NCBI RefSeq assembly: GCF_041687215.1
Contig: NZ_JAWLCI010000016.1
Coordinates: 7,692-71,691 of the forward strand
DNA: 64,000 nucleotides
Direction: 5' to 3'
Source of the DNA: Mariniphaga sp041687215
GTDB taxonomy: Bacteria > Bacteroidota > Bacteroidia > Bacteroidales > Prolixibacteraceae
The notes under the pieces were generated by a model that saw only the letters and a program-made list of their open reading frames with translations, searched no databases and had not been told where the DNA came from. Positions 24,969-34,433 of the stretch are shown here, piece after piece. The translations under genes and the position numbers were made by a program. The first letter of the stretch is position 1; every line of letters starts with the position of its first letter.

Positions 24969-26537
24969 ATGGCACAAAAATTAATGACACCCGGAGTCTA
25001 TATCGAAGAGGTCAATGCTTTTCCAGGCTCCGTTGTTGAGGTTGCAACAGCAATCCCGGCTTTTATCGGGTACACCGAAAAGGCTTCCAGAAATGGAAAG
25101 TCATTGGTGAACAAACCCACCAGAATTACTTCATTTGCCGAGTATCTCCTTTTGTTTGGGGGTGCATTCAATCCAAAGTTTACTTTAGATCCGGTTGCGG
25201 AAGGAGCTAAACCTAAAAATTCAATTTCCATTAACGATGAGGAAAGGGCGATTGAATATAAGGCCGACAACCAGCTTTTCCTTTTTAACAGCATTAAACT
25301 TTTTTATGCCAATGGAGGCGGCACCTGTTACATTGTGTCGGTTGGCACATACAAAGGTAAAGCGGAACAGAAAATCAGCAAAGACGAGCTTTTGGGCACC
25401 AGCACCGATGAAAATGACAAGCCCATTGAAGGGGGTTTAGCTTCGTTACTGAAGGAGCAGGAACCTACCATGATTGTTATTCCGGATGCGGTTGCTTTGG
25501 GCGACGATTGTTACGAGGTGTACAAACAAGTGCTGGCACAATGCGCCAAAATGCAAAACAGAATAGCCATTATGGATTTGTATGATGGCTACAACAGCAG
25601 GGACGACGAAGACAACGTCAATCAATTCAGGGAAAAAATTGGAACCGAGTACCTGAGTTACGCCGCTGCCTATTATCCCTGGTTGCATACCAGCATAGTT
25701 CAGAAAGATGAAATCACGTTTAAAAACCTGGATGAAAAAGTGGATCTTTCAGCCATTTTGCCTGAAAAACCTGCCAAAGAACTTGTAACCAAATTTAAAG
25801 ACCAGGCTCCGCCGGAAATTACCGAAGAAACAACTGACGAAGAAAAAGAGGCGATTCAAAAAACGGTAAAAAACAACGAACGGAATCTTCATCTCGGCTT
25901 AGTGGCTACAAGTCCAACCTATGTAAATCTGTTAGATGAAATCAGGGCAGTTATCAACCTGCTCCCGGTTTCGGCGGCAATGGCAGGAATTTACACCATG
26001 GTTGACAACAACCGGGGCGTTTGGAAATCACCGGCAAATGTGAGCCTGAACAGTGTTATTAAACCGGCAGTAAATATTACACACGATCAGCAGGAAGATT
26101 TAAACGTGAATGCAGTTTCCGGCAAATCCATCAACGCCATCAGAACTTTTCCGGGTGTGGGAACACTGATTTGGGGCGCCCGTACTTTGGACGGCAACAG
26201 CCTCGACTGGAAATACATAAATGTAAGGCGCACCATGATTATGCTGGAACAATCCATAAAAATGGCGCTGCGTTCGTATGTTTTTGAACCCAACGATGCA
26301 AATACATGGGTTACAGTAAAAAGTATGATCATTAATTTCCTGACAGAAAAATGGAAGCAGGGCGCACTCGCCGGGGCATCTCCCGATGATGCTTTCGATG
26401 TTCAGGTGGGATTGGGTGCAACCATGACAAGCCTCGATATTCTGGAAGGTAAAATGCTGATAACCGTTAAACTGGCCATCGTCAGACCGGCAGAATTTAT
26501 CGTAGTAACATTTGAACAGCAAATGCAAAAATCATAA
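24969..26537 (+). CDS. Contractile sheath protein (Pvc2-like)
   Basis: A 522-residue phage-tail-sheath family protein. The N-terminus MAQKLMTPGVYIEEVNAFPGSVVEVATAIPAFIGYTEKA is diagnostic, as is the C-terminal domain (PVSAAMAGIYTMVDNNRGVWKSPANVSLNSV, NAIRTFPGVGTLIWGARTLDGNSLDWKYINVRR). The sheath surrounds the inner tube and drives injection by contraction. Only one sheath gene is present; Afp and PVC carry three (Afp2-4), while AlgoCIS-like systems use one. Two hydrophilic inserts (around residues 75-95 and 265-305) may form the outer ridge. Confidence 0.96.
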   Translation: MAQKLMTPGVYIEEVNAFPGSVVEVATAIPAFIGYTEKASRNGKSLVNKPTRITSFAEYLLLFGGAFNPKFTLDPVAEGAKPKNSISINDEERAIEYKADNQLFLFNSIKLFYANGGGTCYIVSVGTYKGKAEQKISKDELLGTSTDENDKPIEGGLASLLKEQEPTMIVIPDAVALGDDCYEVYKQVLAQCAKMQNRIAIMDLYDGYNSRDDEDNVNQFREKIGTEYLSYAAAYYPWLHTSIVQKDEITFKNLDEKVDLSAILPEKPAKELVTKFKDQAPPEITEETTDEEKEAIQKTVKNNERNLHLGLVATSPTYVNLLDEIRAVINLLPVSAAMAGIYTMVDNNRGVWKSPANVSLNSVIKPAVNITHDQQEDLNVNAVSGKSINAIRTFPGVGTLIWGARTLDGNSLDWKYINVRRTMIMLEQSIKMALRSYVFEPNDANTWVTVKSMIINFLTEKWKQGALAGASPDDAFDVQVGLGATMTSLDILEGKMLITVKLAIVRPAEFIVVTFEQQMQKS

Positions 26538-26575
26538 TTAAAACAAGCTTTTATAAATATTAAAATTATAACATC

Positions 26576-27028
26576 ATGGCAGGAGAAAAACAAGACAACA
26601 ACTGGCCACTACCAAAATTTTATTTTATGGTAGATTGGGGAAGCACTACCAATATTCCTTTTCAGAAGGTTAGCGGACTGGATATTGAAGCGCAGCCTAT
26701 TTCCTACAGGCATGGCAACAGCCCGGTATTTTCGGAAATAAACATGCCGGGAATAGTGAAAAACAGCAATGTAACCATGAAAAAGGGTGTATTTGCCAAC
26801 GACAACGGTTTCTGGGACTGGTACAACAAAATTAAAATGAATACCATAGAACGGCAAAACGTTGTGATTAAACTTTTGGATGAAAGCGGAAGCCCAACCA
26901 TGACGTGGACGTTGAATAATGCGTGGCCTACAAAAATCAGTTCAACCGATTTGAAGTCGGATGCCAATGAAGTGGCCGTTGAAAGCATTGAAATTATGCA
27001 CGAAGGTTTAACCATAGCTAACGGGTAA
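26576..27028 (+). CDS. Inner tube protein (Pvc1/gp19-like)
   Basis: A 150-residue protein of the T4-gp19/Hcp-like tube family: LPKFYFMVDWGSTTNIPFQKVSGLDIEAQPISYRHGN, IVKNSNVTMKKGVFANDNGFWDWYNKI, and NEVAVESIEIMHEGLTI at the end. Hexamers stack inside the sheath to form the channel holding cargo. It follows the sheath gene by 38 bp and precedes a second, diverged tube gene by 5 bp, so this is likely the major tube subunit and the next one the tube initiator. Confidence 0.95.
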   Translation: MAGEKQDNNWPLPKFYFMVDWGSTTNIPFQKVSGLDIEAQPISYRHGNSPVFSEINMPGIVKNSNVTMKKGVFANDNGFWDWYNKIKMNTIERQNVVIKLLDESGSPTMTWTLNNAWPTKISSTDLKSDANEVAVESIEIMHEGLTIANG

Positions 27029-27033
27029 TTTGT

Positions 27034-27489
27034 ATGGGAAAAGACAGTTTCTTCATTCCTGATTATACTCCTCCAACGGCGTTTTATTTTTCCGTCAGAT
27101 TTGATGGTTTAGATGAAACAGACAGTGCTTTTCAGGAAGTTTCAGGTTTGAAGGTAACCATAGATACCGTTCCCATGAAGGAAGGTGGTGACAATAACTT
27201 TGTTCATCATCTTCCTACACCCGCTAAATATGATAATCTGGTGTTAAAGCGATGTCTGATGTCTAATTCTGCCCTGGATACATGGTGCCGGGAAGCCCTG
27301 GAAGACTTTAAGTTTGAACCAAAAGATTTAAAATTATCGCTTTTGGGTGCAGATGGCGATCCTTTGGCTTCGTGGTCCATCGTTCAGGCGTTTCCAATTT
27401 CGTGGGAATTATCAGCGCTTAACAGTACAAGTAATCAATTAGCCATTGAATCGCTCACATTAAAGTACAGACTTTTCAGAAAAGATTAA
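27034..27489 (+). CDS. Second tube protein, likely tube initiator (Pvc5-like)
   Basis: A 151-residue gp19-family protein (TPPTAFYFSVRFDGLDETDSAFQEVSGLKVTIDTVPMKEGGDN, NLVLKRCLMSNSALDTWCREAL, LAIESLTLKYRLFRKD). It is distinct from the preceding tube gene and placed just before the DUF5908 and LysM genes, the same order as Afp5/Pvc5, which connects the tube to the spike hub. Role assigned from order and family. Confidence 0.9.
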   Translation: MGKDSFFIPDYTPPTAFYFSVRFDGLDETDSAFQEVSGLKVTIDTVPMKEGGDNNFVHHLPTPAKYDNLVLKRCLMSNSALDTWCREALEDFKFEPKDLKLSLLGADGDPLASWSIVQAFPISWELSALNSTSNQLAIESLTLKYRLFRKD

Positions 27490-27492
27490 CAC

Positions 27493-27675
27493 ATGACATT
27501 AATAGTTAAAGAGCTTATCGTCAGGGGAATTGTGTCAAGTGAAAATTCTTCATTTGGGGAGTTTTCATCTGAAAAAGAAGACCTTTCCCAATATCTGGAA
27601 CAACTCAAAAAAGAAATTGAGAAAGATTGTTTAGAAAGGATAATGCAAAAATTAGAAACCAAAACAGTAAGGTAA
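27493..27675 (+). CDS. Small DUF5908-type protein (Pvc6-like)
   Basis: A 60-residue protein beginning MTLIVKELIVRGIV, which matches the start of the short DUF5908 proteins found between the tube initiator and the LysM protein in Bacteroidota eCIS. The rest is a charged helix (SQYLEQLKKEIEKDCLERIMQKLE). Function unknown; gap of three bases from the previous gene. Confidence 0.75.
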   Translation: MTLIVKELIVRGIVSSENSSFGEFSSEKEDLSQYLEQLKKEIEKDCLERIMQKLETKTVR

Positions 27676-27684
27676 ATATTGGAT

Positions 27685-28341
27685 ATGGGCGAACTGACAA
27701 AAATGAAGATTGTGGCCTACAAGGACCCCGATTTTTCGAGCCAGCTTGGAGAATATGATCTTTTGGTAAATCCGGAAAACTACAAATTTAAAAACGAGCA
27801 GCAATACGCCGTTACCGATACAGTAAACGGGTCCAGTGCACAAACGGTAAAATATAAAGGCGGAGCTGCCGGACTGTTTGAGCTTGCTCTTTTTTTTGAT
27901 GGAACAGGAGTAATCACTGACGAAAAGGTTGATGATCAAATTAAAAAAGCTAAAGATTTAGTTTATACCTACAACGGTGATATTCATGAACCCAATTACC
28001 TGAAAGTTTACTGGGGAACGCAATCACTTTTCCAGGGGAGATTGAAATCGTGGAATGTAAATTACACCATGCTCGATATGGACGGCACTCCGTTGAGAGC
28101 CGAGGCAACAATAGTAATTATTGCATCCGTCAGTGCAAAGAAGAAAGCCCTGGAGGAAAAGAAAAACTCTGCTGATTTAACCCATGTACGAACTGTTTTG
28201 GACGGCGACCATCTGCCACTGATGTGTTACAGGATCTACGGAGACAGCAGCTATTACATAAAAGTGGCGCAACACAATGAATTAACGCATTTCAGAGATT
28301 TAAAACCCGGAGATAAAATCATTTTTCCACCGGTAATTTAA
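27685..28341 (+). CDS. LysM-domain baseplate hub protein (Pvc7-like)
   Basis: A 218-residue protein, start at MGELTKMKIVAYKD. The N-terminal part (FSSQLGEYDLLVNPENYKFKNEQQY) is typical of eCIS gp53-like hub proteins; the C-terminal 45 residues are a LysM module (LPLMCYRIYGDSSYYIKVAQHNELTHFRDLKPGDKIIFPPVI). In Afp7/Pvc7 this protein clamps tube initiator and spike. Six bases before the spike gene. Confidence 0.9.
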   Translation: MGELTKMKIVAYKDPDFSSQLGEYDLLVNPENYKFKNEQQYAVTDTVNGSSAQTVKYKGGAAGLFELALFFDGTGVITDEKVDDQIKKAKDLVYTYNGDIHEPNYLKVYWGTQSLFQGRLKSWNVNYTMLDMDGTPLRAEATIVIIASVSAKKKALEEKKNSADLTHVRTVLDGDHLPLMCYRIYGDSSYYIKVAQHNELTHFRDLKPGDKIIFPPVI

Positions 28342-28346
28342 AATTC

Positions 28347-30140
28347 ATGGCAAAAGTATTACAACAGCAAGACGGTGTGGTGAGCTTTGATATTTTTATC
28401 AACGGCTCGAAAATAAAGGATGTGGTTGAAATTCTGGAAATTTCCGTTCAAATGGAGGTGAACAGAATTGCTTCAGCTACTATTCTGATGGTGGACGGCG
28501 GTGTAATCGGCCTTGCCAATGAACCTTATGAAAACAGTGAAGGCAAGGATTTTATTCCGGGAAATAAAATAAAAATCTCGTTGGGTTATAACGACAAAAA
28601 AGAAACAGTATTTGAAGGAATTGTTGTTTCGCAGGGGCTTTCGGTGAAAAACGGCCAATCGCAACTTTTGGTTACCTGCAAAGACAAGGCAGTAAAAATG
28701 ACGAAAGGACGGTTTAATGCACTTTTTTCAGAACAAAAAGATTCAGATGCCATAACAAGTATTGCAGGAAATTACGGTCTTCAAACTGAAATAGAATCTA
28801 CAACCCAACAATCTACACTAATGCAATACAATTGCAGCGACTGGGATTTTGTAGTTACTCGTGCTGAATCGAACAATATGATTGTGCTGACAGATAAAAA
28901 CAAACTCATTGTAAAAAAAATCGATTTCAGCGCTTCTCCCAAATATGAAATCAATGCATCCCAATTCATTATTGATGTTGATTTGAATCTTGACAGTGAA
29001 AATATTCCGGAATCTTTTGAGTTAACTGCCTGGGATATCAAAGAACAAAAAGAAATTAAGGAATCGGTTTCACTTTCTGAGGGGCCTTCGCAGGGAAATA
29101 TTTCGGCCAAAAAATTATCAGGTTCCGGCGTAAATGGAAAATCAAACCATTATTCTTCCGTTCCGCTTACTTCCGGTGAATTGAAATTATGGGGAGAAAC
29201 GCTGGCAGATAAAGCCGCTCTGAGCAAAATTCAGGGTAAAATTACCATCCCCGGAACATCCGGAATCCTGGCCGGAGATCTCATTTCCCTGGCAGGTTTT
29301 AGTGCACGGTTTAACGGAAATGCATTTGTTTCAAAAGTCAGTCATTTGGTTGAAGCCGGTGAATGGATTATAACGTTAAATATTGGAAGGTATCCGCAAT
29401 GGCACGCCTCTTTGCCCGATGTTGAAGACAATTTTGCTTCGGGTTTGATACCGGCTGCTAATGGTGTTCAGATTGCAAAAGTTAAAAAGATACACGAAGA
29501 TCCTGACGGAAACTATCGTGTGCTGGTTACTTTGCCATCGTTTACAGGAACTAACCAGGAAAATGGAATTTGGGCGCGCATGGCATTTCCTTATGCCTCA
29601 GCCGACTCCGGTTTCTTTTTCTTCCCGGAAATTAACGATGAAGTGATGCTGACTTTTATTAATAACGATCCGCGGTTCCCGGTGATTACAGGCGCTTTGT
29701 ACAGCGGTAAAAACAAACCGATGGAAAATCCCGACGAAAAAAACCAGTTTAAATCCATTTTTACCAAATCAGGAATAAAAATCCGGTTTGATGATGAAGA
29801 TAAAATCCTGGTTATTGAAACACCCGGTGGCAATTCGTTTACACTGGACGATGAAAATAAAAACATTAAGGTGGAAGACCTCAATAAAAATTCAATGCTG
29901 ATGGATGACAAAGGAATTACTTTGGACAGCCCCGGCGATATCAATCTGAAATCACAGGGGAATGTAAATATTGAAGCCACTTCGAATATTTCACTCAAGG
30001 CTACCTCCGATTTAAAAGGAGAAGGTTTGAATATTGATATGAGTGCCCAAACCGGTTTTACTGCCAAAGGAAATGCAACTGCTGAAATTTCGGCTTCGGG
30101 TCAAACTACTGTAAAAGGCGCCATGGTAATGATTAATTAA
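28347..30140 (+). CDS. VgrG-like central spike protein (Pvc8-like)
   Basis: A 597-residue protein: gp27-like N-terminal part (VVSFDIFINGSKIKDVVEILEISVQMEVNRIASATI, NKIKISLGYNDKKETVFEGIVVSQGLSVKNG), an OB-fold around residues 365-450 (GVQIAKVKKIHEDPDGNYRVLVTLPSF, WARMAFPYASADSGFFFFPEINDEVMLTFINNDPRFPVITGALY), and a C-terminal beta-helix made of short repeats (GDINLKSQGNVNIEATSNISLKA). It forms the trimeric needle below the tube. Followed at 11 bp by its PAAR tip. Confidence 0.95.
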   Translation: MAKVLQQQDGVVSFDIFINGSKIKDVVEILEISVQMEVNRIASATILMVDGGVIGLANEPYENSEGKDFIPGNKIKISLGYNDKKETVFEGIVVSQGLSVKNGQSQLLVTCKDKAVKMTKGRFNALFSEQKDSDAITSIAGNYGLQTEIESTTQQSTLMQYNCSDWDFVVTRAESNNMIVLTDKNKLIVKKIDFSASPKYEINASQFIIDVDLNLDSENIPESFELTAWDIKEQKEIKESVSLSEGPSQGNISAKKLSGSGVNGKSNHYSSVPLTSGELKLWGETLADKAALSKIQGKITIPGTSGILAGDLISLAGFSARFNGNAFVSKVSHLVEAGEWIITLNIGRYPQWHASLPDVEDNFASGLIPAANGVQIAKVKKIHEDPDGNYRVLVTLPSFTGTNQENGIWARMAFPYASADSGFFFFPEINDEVMLTFINNDPRFPVITGALYSGKNKPMENPDEKNQFKSIFTKSGIKIRFDDEDKILVIETPGGNSFTLDDENKNIKVEDLNKNSMLMDDKGITLDSPGDINLKSQGNVNIEATSNISLKATSDLKGEGLNIDMSAQTGFTAKGNATAEISASGQTTVKGAMVMIN

Positions 30141-30150
30141 AACTGAAAAT

Positions 30151-30450
30151 ATGGGATTAGCAGCCAGATTAACAGATATGCACACCTGCCCGATGCAAAC
30201 ACCGGGTTTGCCGCCCATTCCGCATGTGGGCGGACCCATTATCGGGCCCGGAGTGCCAACTGTAATGATTGGAAAAATGCCTGCTGCCGTTGTTGGCGAC
30301 AGCCTGGTTTGTGTGGGCACGCCCGATTCTATTGTAAAAGGTTCGGCCACCGTTATGATTGGCGGAAAACCGGCGGCCCGGATGGGCGATACCACCGCAC
30401 ACGGAGGAAGCATTGTTTTAGGTTGTCCAACGGTAATGATTGGAGGATAA
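30151..30450 (+). CDS. PAAR-domain spike tip (Pvc10-like)
   Basis: A 99-residue protein consisting of PAAR repeats (PHVGGPIIGPGVPTVMIGKMPAAVVGDSLVCVG, SATVMIGGKPAARMGD, CPTVMIGG) with the Cys/His set (MHTCP, HVGG, CVG, HGG) expected to bind a metal ion at the point. No C-terminal toxin extension. It caps the VgrG-like spike. Confidence 0.95.
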   Translation: MGLAARLTDMHTCPMQTPGLPPIPHVGGPIIGPGVPTVMIGKMPAAVVGDSLVCVGTPDSIVKGSATVMIGGKPAARMGDTTAHGGSIVLGCPTVMIGG

Positions 30451-30453
30451 TTT

Positions 30454-30867
30454 ATGAATAAAGAATACGATTCATTTTTAGGACGCGGATGGGCATTTCC
30501 CCCGGCATTTAATTACGACAGGGGAACTTTGGAAACGGTTGAAGATGAAGAAGACATTCGGCAAAGCATTCATCTGATACTGGGAACCATACCGGGCGAA
30601 CGTGTGATGTTTCCTGGTTTCGGTTGCCCTATCAGAAAGTTTGTTTTCGAATCGAACGATCCTACACACATCAGAATGTTAAAAGATGCCGTTTACGATG
30701 CCCTGCTTTACAACGAACCAAGAATAAAAGTTGAAACGATTGAAATTAAGGATGAAACGTTGGATAAGGGAAAGATTCTCATTCACATTTATTATACGGT
30801 GATTATCACCAACACGAGAAATAATATGGTATTCCCGTTTTATTTTAAGGAAGGAACAAATCTTTAG
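30454..30867 (+). CDS. gp25-like baseplate wedge protein (Pvc9-like)
   Basis: A 137-residue gp25/W-family protein: GRGWAFPPAFNYDRGTLETVEDEEDIRQSIHLILGTIPGERVMFPGFGCPIRKFVFE is strongly characteristic, including the conserved PGERVM. It connects the baseplate to the sheath and triggers its polymerisation. Three bases after the PAAR gene. Confidence 0.95.
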   Translation: MNKEYDSFLGRGWAFPPAFNYDRGTLETVEDEEDIRQSIHLILGTIPGERVMFPGFGCPIRKFVFESNDPTHIRMLKDAVYDALLYNEPRIKVETIEIKDETLDKGKILIHIYYTVIITNTRNNMVFPFYFKEGTNL

Positions 30868-30899
30868 AAGCGCTAACTGATTGAAAATATTGTAATTGT

Positions 30900-33800
30900 A
30901 TGAATAAAGGAACAAGTCAGAAATCAAGGAAAAATATTGCTTTAAATCCTGGATATATTTCAGTCGATGAAAGATCGATGCTGGATTTGGTGCAGTTTAC
31001 GCTGAATTTTTCCCAAAATCTGAACTTCTATAATTTTCATAATAAAGTAATTGATAACTGGAAGTCTTTTTTACTAAACGATTCGGCTTTTATTTTGGCA
31101 TCCATTGCCTCAACCGATACCGGCAAATTCAAAAAAGATTTTAATGAATTGGAATCCCGGCCTGATGATTCTGATGAAAAAGGGCGCATAAAAAATGCAA
31201 CCAGTCAAATTTACACGGTTATAACCAATTGGGCTGAAATGCTGAAGCGGTCAAATTATGAAGGGATTCTTTTAAATGAAATGGAAAAGCTTTTACAATC
31301 CGCTTCACTGAAAACTTCCCTTCAGGAAAGCAGCAATCAAATTCAGGTATTAAAAGAGAATTACGATAACATTTTCGGGAACCTGGTTTTCATTCGGGAA
31401 AAAGCAGCCAAACATTTCGAAGAAGAATTATTCAAATCCAGCCATCATCCGCATGTGGGATTGCTTCTGGCTTTTTTAAAGCTGTTTGAAAATTTGCAAC
31501 TCGATATAAACACCATTACAAAAAAACACCTGGATTATTACTACCGCGATATTCTTCAGCAAAAAAGGAAAAAACTGAAGTCCCATTCGGCGATGATTGC
31601 AATTCATTTGCAGCCGGGAATGGAAGAGTTGGAAATAAACGAAGGCGATATTTTTAATTTTAGTTTTGAAGAAGAACAGCAGGTTGTTTTTAAAGCCTCG
31701 TCGAATACCCAGATAAATAACGCAAAAATTGCAGAAATTAAAACGCTGTTTAAAAGCGATTATTACCCGTTTGGAAATAAAATAGATGACGAGGATTTCT
31801 CTATTGACATCCTTTACGAAAACAATATTTTGCCAACACAAACAAACCGTTCAGATTCAGGATTAAAACAAACCGAAGATTTTCCGTCAACATTTGGTGA
31901 GGAAAAACCAGGCCATCTTTTATCAGAAGGCAGTGTGAAGCTGAGTGAAGTCGGGTTTTTAGTTAGTTCGCCGTCTTTGATTCTCGAAAAAGGAAGACAA
32001 ACTATTCATCTGACGTTTAAAATAACTCCCGATTCCTACAATGAATCCAAGTCATTGTTTGACAGTTTGTTGTATCAGGAAATTGAACAGAAAAACAGGT
32101 CTTCCTCCGATAAGGAAAAATTCAGAAACAGAGTGGTTTCCCAATTTTTTTCCGATTCGTTTTTGATTTATATAACTGATATAGAAGGGTGGAAACAAAT
32201 TGAACATTCAAAATCCGGAATAAATTCCGAAGATCATACGTTGCGAATTGATATTCCACTTAATGAACAGAACGATTCACTCGTTCCCTTCGATAAGGAA
32301 ATACATGAAGGTGATTACAAAACCAACTGGCCATGCATAAAATTAATTCTGAATAACGATGCCCAGTACCATCCTTACAGGATTTTAAAAAATATAATTA
32401 TCGAAGAAATCAACATCAAAGCTACGGTTTTGGATGTGAGTAATTTAACCTTATCCAATTCAGCAGGAAATCTCGACACGTCCATCCCGTTTACCCCGTT
32501 TGGTCCTTCACCGGTGGTTGGTTCATTCTTACGCATTCAAAATCCGTTGATTCTGCAAAAAAATCTGTCTCACCTTAAATTTAATATAAGCTGGCTTGGC
32601 CTTCCTCAGGAAAGAGGCGGATTTAGCGGTTATTTCAGGGCTTACCCAAAACCTCCCAGAAACGATGATTATAAAGCATTAATTATTCAAAATAAAAACA
32701 GCATTAGTACCGGTGAAATTCAGAATCAGCAGGTTATTGAACTTTTTGAAACCAAAGGTGATTTTCTTACCAATGAGAAAGAGATAACGGTTAACCTCGA
32801 AAATTTCAGGTTTAAAAACCAGGCGTCTCTGCAGCCAAATGAAACGGATAAAAATGCTACCCAGTTGTATATGGTATTAAAAAGTCCTGATTTTGCTTTT
32901 GGCCATCAGATTTTTTCTGAAATTTATGCCAAAGCTGCTTTGAAAATGAGCAGGTTCAGGAAAAAAAACATTGATCTTCCAAGTCAGCCTTATACCCCGG
33001 TGATCGAGCGTCTTTCGGTTAATTACACAAATATTTCCCGCGAAGTGATGCTTCGTAAACAGGAAGATACGACAAGCGACATCAAATTAATCCATATTTA
33101 TCCGTTCGGCCATGTTCAGGTTTTTCCGGGGCCGGTCAGAAACAGGAATTTTCTTCTCCCCCGGATTAATCACAAAGGGAACCTCTGTATCGGACTTACA
33201 CAAATAAAAGCAGGGAACATGGTAAGTATTGGTTTTGAACTGGTTCCGGCTGTTTATGAGCACACGATTATAAATGTACCAAAAGTTAATTGGCAGTATT
33301 TGTTGAACAACGAATGGGAACCATTTGATGGCTTGATGCTGGAAGATGGAACGAACGGTTTGATTCGGTCGGGAGTAATTAAAATCAGAATTCCTGAATT
33401 CGTTCAGTACAACAACACCCGCCTTCCGCAGGGAAAATTTTGGATAAGAGCAGTTTATGATGGAAAAGAAACGCTGAATTCAAGAATAAAAAATGTGTTT
33501 ACGCAGGCTGTAGCAGTTTCATCATCCGATGAGGTTGACGAATCACTTTTATCAAACGAAAAAGCGTTGAAAATCAAAAAAATCAGTTCCGGTTCAAAAA
33601 AAGGCATCCTTGAAATTACCGGCCCGGTTGCATTGAAATTAAACGAATTGACAGAAAATGTTGATTCATTTTACAGCCGGATTAGCGAACAATTACGCCA
33701 TAAAAACAGGGTAGTTACCAACTGGGATGTGGAACGTATTGTTCTTGACCGGTTTAATCAAATTGAAAAAGTGCGGGTTTACGGGAGAAACAGTCACCCG

Positions 33801-34424
33801 AAGGAATTGGTAAAAGGGAGCAATTTGCAGATTGTTTTGATTCCCAAAATAAGTTTGAGTGAGGGGAAAAAACTCCAAACCACCAAAATTGATTTTAGCA
33901 CCCTCCTTGAAGTGAAAGAATACATTTCTCAGTTTGTTTCCCCTTACTTGAACATCGAAGTTTCAAATCCGGTGTACGAACAAATAAAAGTAAGGTGCAG
34001 TGTTAAATTTAATGATATTCACAAAAGCGGCTATTGCAAAAATTTGCTGAACAATGAGTTAATCAGCTTTTTATCTCCTGGCATTGAAACCGAAATGATT
34101 GAAAAGGGCTTTGATGAATCTTTTTCCAAATCAGAAATTCTGAATTTTATAGAAAGCAGGTCTTACGTAGATTTTGTTACTGAATTTTCGGTTTTGCAAC
34201 TTGTTGAAGTGCAGGGAAATTATAAAATCATCGACACGGCAAAAATTCAGAAAATAAATGAACTTCGAACCATTTCGGCTTATGCCATTCTGACTTCGGC
34301 TCCCGAGCACCAGATTGAAATTGTTGAAAATGAAAAAACAATATCACCTGAAATATCAGGTATTGGTGATTTAACCATTGGGGCAGACTTTGTAATCAGC
34401 GATAATTCAGGCAATTATTATTAA
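30900..34424 (+). CDS. Baseplate J-family protein (Pvc11-like)
   Basis: A 1174-residue protein, long for the family but usual in Bacteroidota eCIS. The N-terminal half is an extended region with ILASIASTDTGKFKKDF and a mixed alpha/beta body; the C-terminal region contains the baseplate-J signature (FYSRISEQLRHKNRVVTNWDVERIVLDRFNQIEKVRVYGRNSHPKE, VPNPVYEQIKVRCSVKF-like at VSNPVYEQIKVRCSVKFNDIHKSG, and LLNNELISFLSPG). Together with gp25 and the Pvc12-like protein it builds the wedge. Gap of ten bases to the next gene. Confidence 0.88.
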   Translation: MNKGTSQKSRKNIALNPGYISVDERSMLDLVQFTLNFSQNLNFYNFHNKVIDNWKSFLLNDSAFILASIASTDTGKFKKDFNELESRPDDSDEKGRIKNATSQIYTVITNWAEMLKRSNYEGILLNEMEKLLQSASLKTSLQESSNQIQVLKENYDNIFGNLVFIREKAAKHFEEELFKSSHHPHVGLLLAFLKLFENLQLDINTITKKHLDYYYRDILQQKRKKLKSHSAMIAIHLQPGMEELEINEGDIFNFSFEEEQQVVFKASSNTQINNAKIAEIKTLFKSDYYPFGNKIDDEDFSIDILYENNILPTQTNRSDSGLKQTEDFPSTFGEEKPGHLLSEGSVKLSEVGFLVSSPSLILEKGRQTIHLTFKITPDSYNESKSLFDSLLYQEIEQKNRSSSDKEKFRNRVVSQFFSDSFLIYITDIEGWKQIEHSKSGINSEDHTLRIDIPLNEQNDSLVPFDKEIHEGDYKTNWPCIKLILNNDAQYHPYRILKNIIIEEINIKATVLDVSNLTLSNSAGNLDTSIPFTPFGPSPVVGSFLRIQNPLILQKNLSHLKFNISWLGLPQERGGFSGYFRAYPKPPRNDDYKALIIQNKNSISTGEIQNQQVIELFETKGDFLTNEKEITVNLENFRFKNQASLQPNETDKNATQLYMVLKSPDFAFGHQIFSEIYAKAALKMSRFRKKNIDLPSQPYTPVIERLSVNYTNISREVMLRKQEDTTSDIKLIHIYPFGHVQVFPGPVRNRNFLLPRINHKGNLCIGLTQIKAGNMVSIGFELVPAVYEHTIINVPKVNWQYLLNNEWEPFDGLMLEDGTNGLIRSGVIKIRIPEFVQYNNTRLPQGKFWIRAVYDGKETLNSRIKNVFTQAVAVSSSDEVDESLLSNEKALKIKKISSGSKKGILEITGPVALKLNELTENVDSFYSRISEQLRHKNRVVTNWDVERIVLDRFNQIEKVRVYGRNSHPKELVKGSNLQIVLIPKISLSEGKKLQTTKIDFSTLLEVKEYISQFVSPYLNIEVSNPVYEQIKVRCSVKFNDIHKSGYCKNLLNNELISFLSPGIETEMIEKGFDESFSKSEILNFIESRSYVDFVTEFSVLQLVEVQGNYKIIDTAKIQKINELRTISAYAILTSAPEHQIEIVENEKTISPEISGIGDLTIGADFVISDNSGNYY

Positions 34425-34433
34425 TAAAACGCA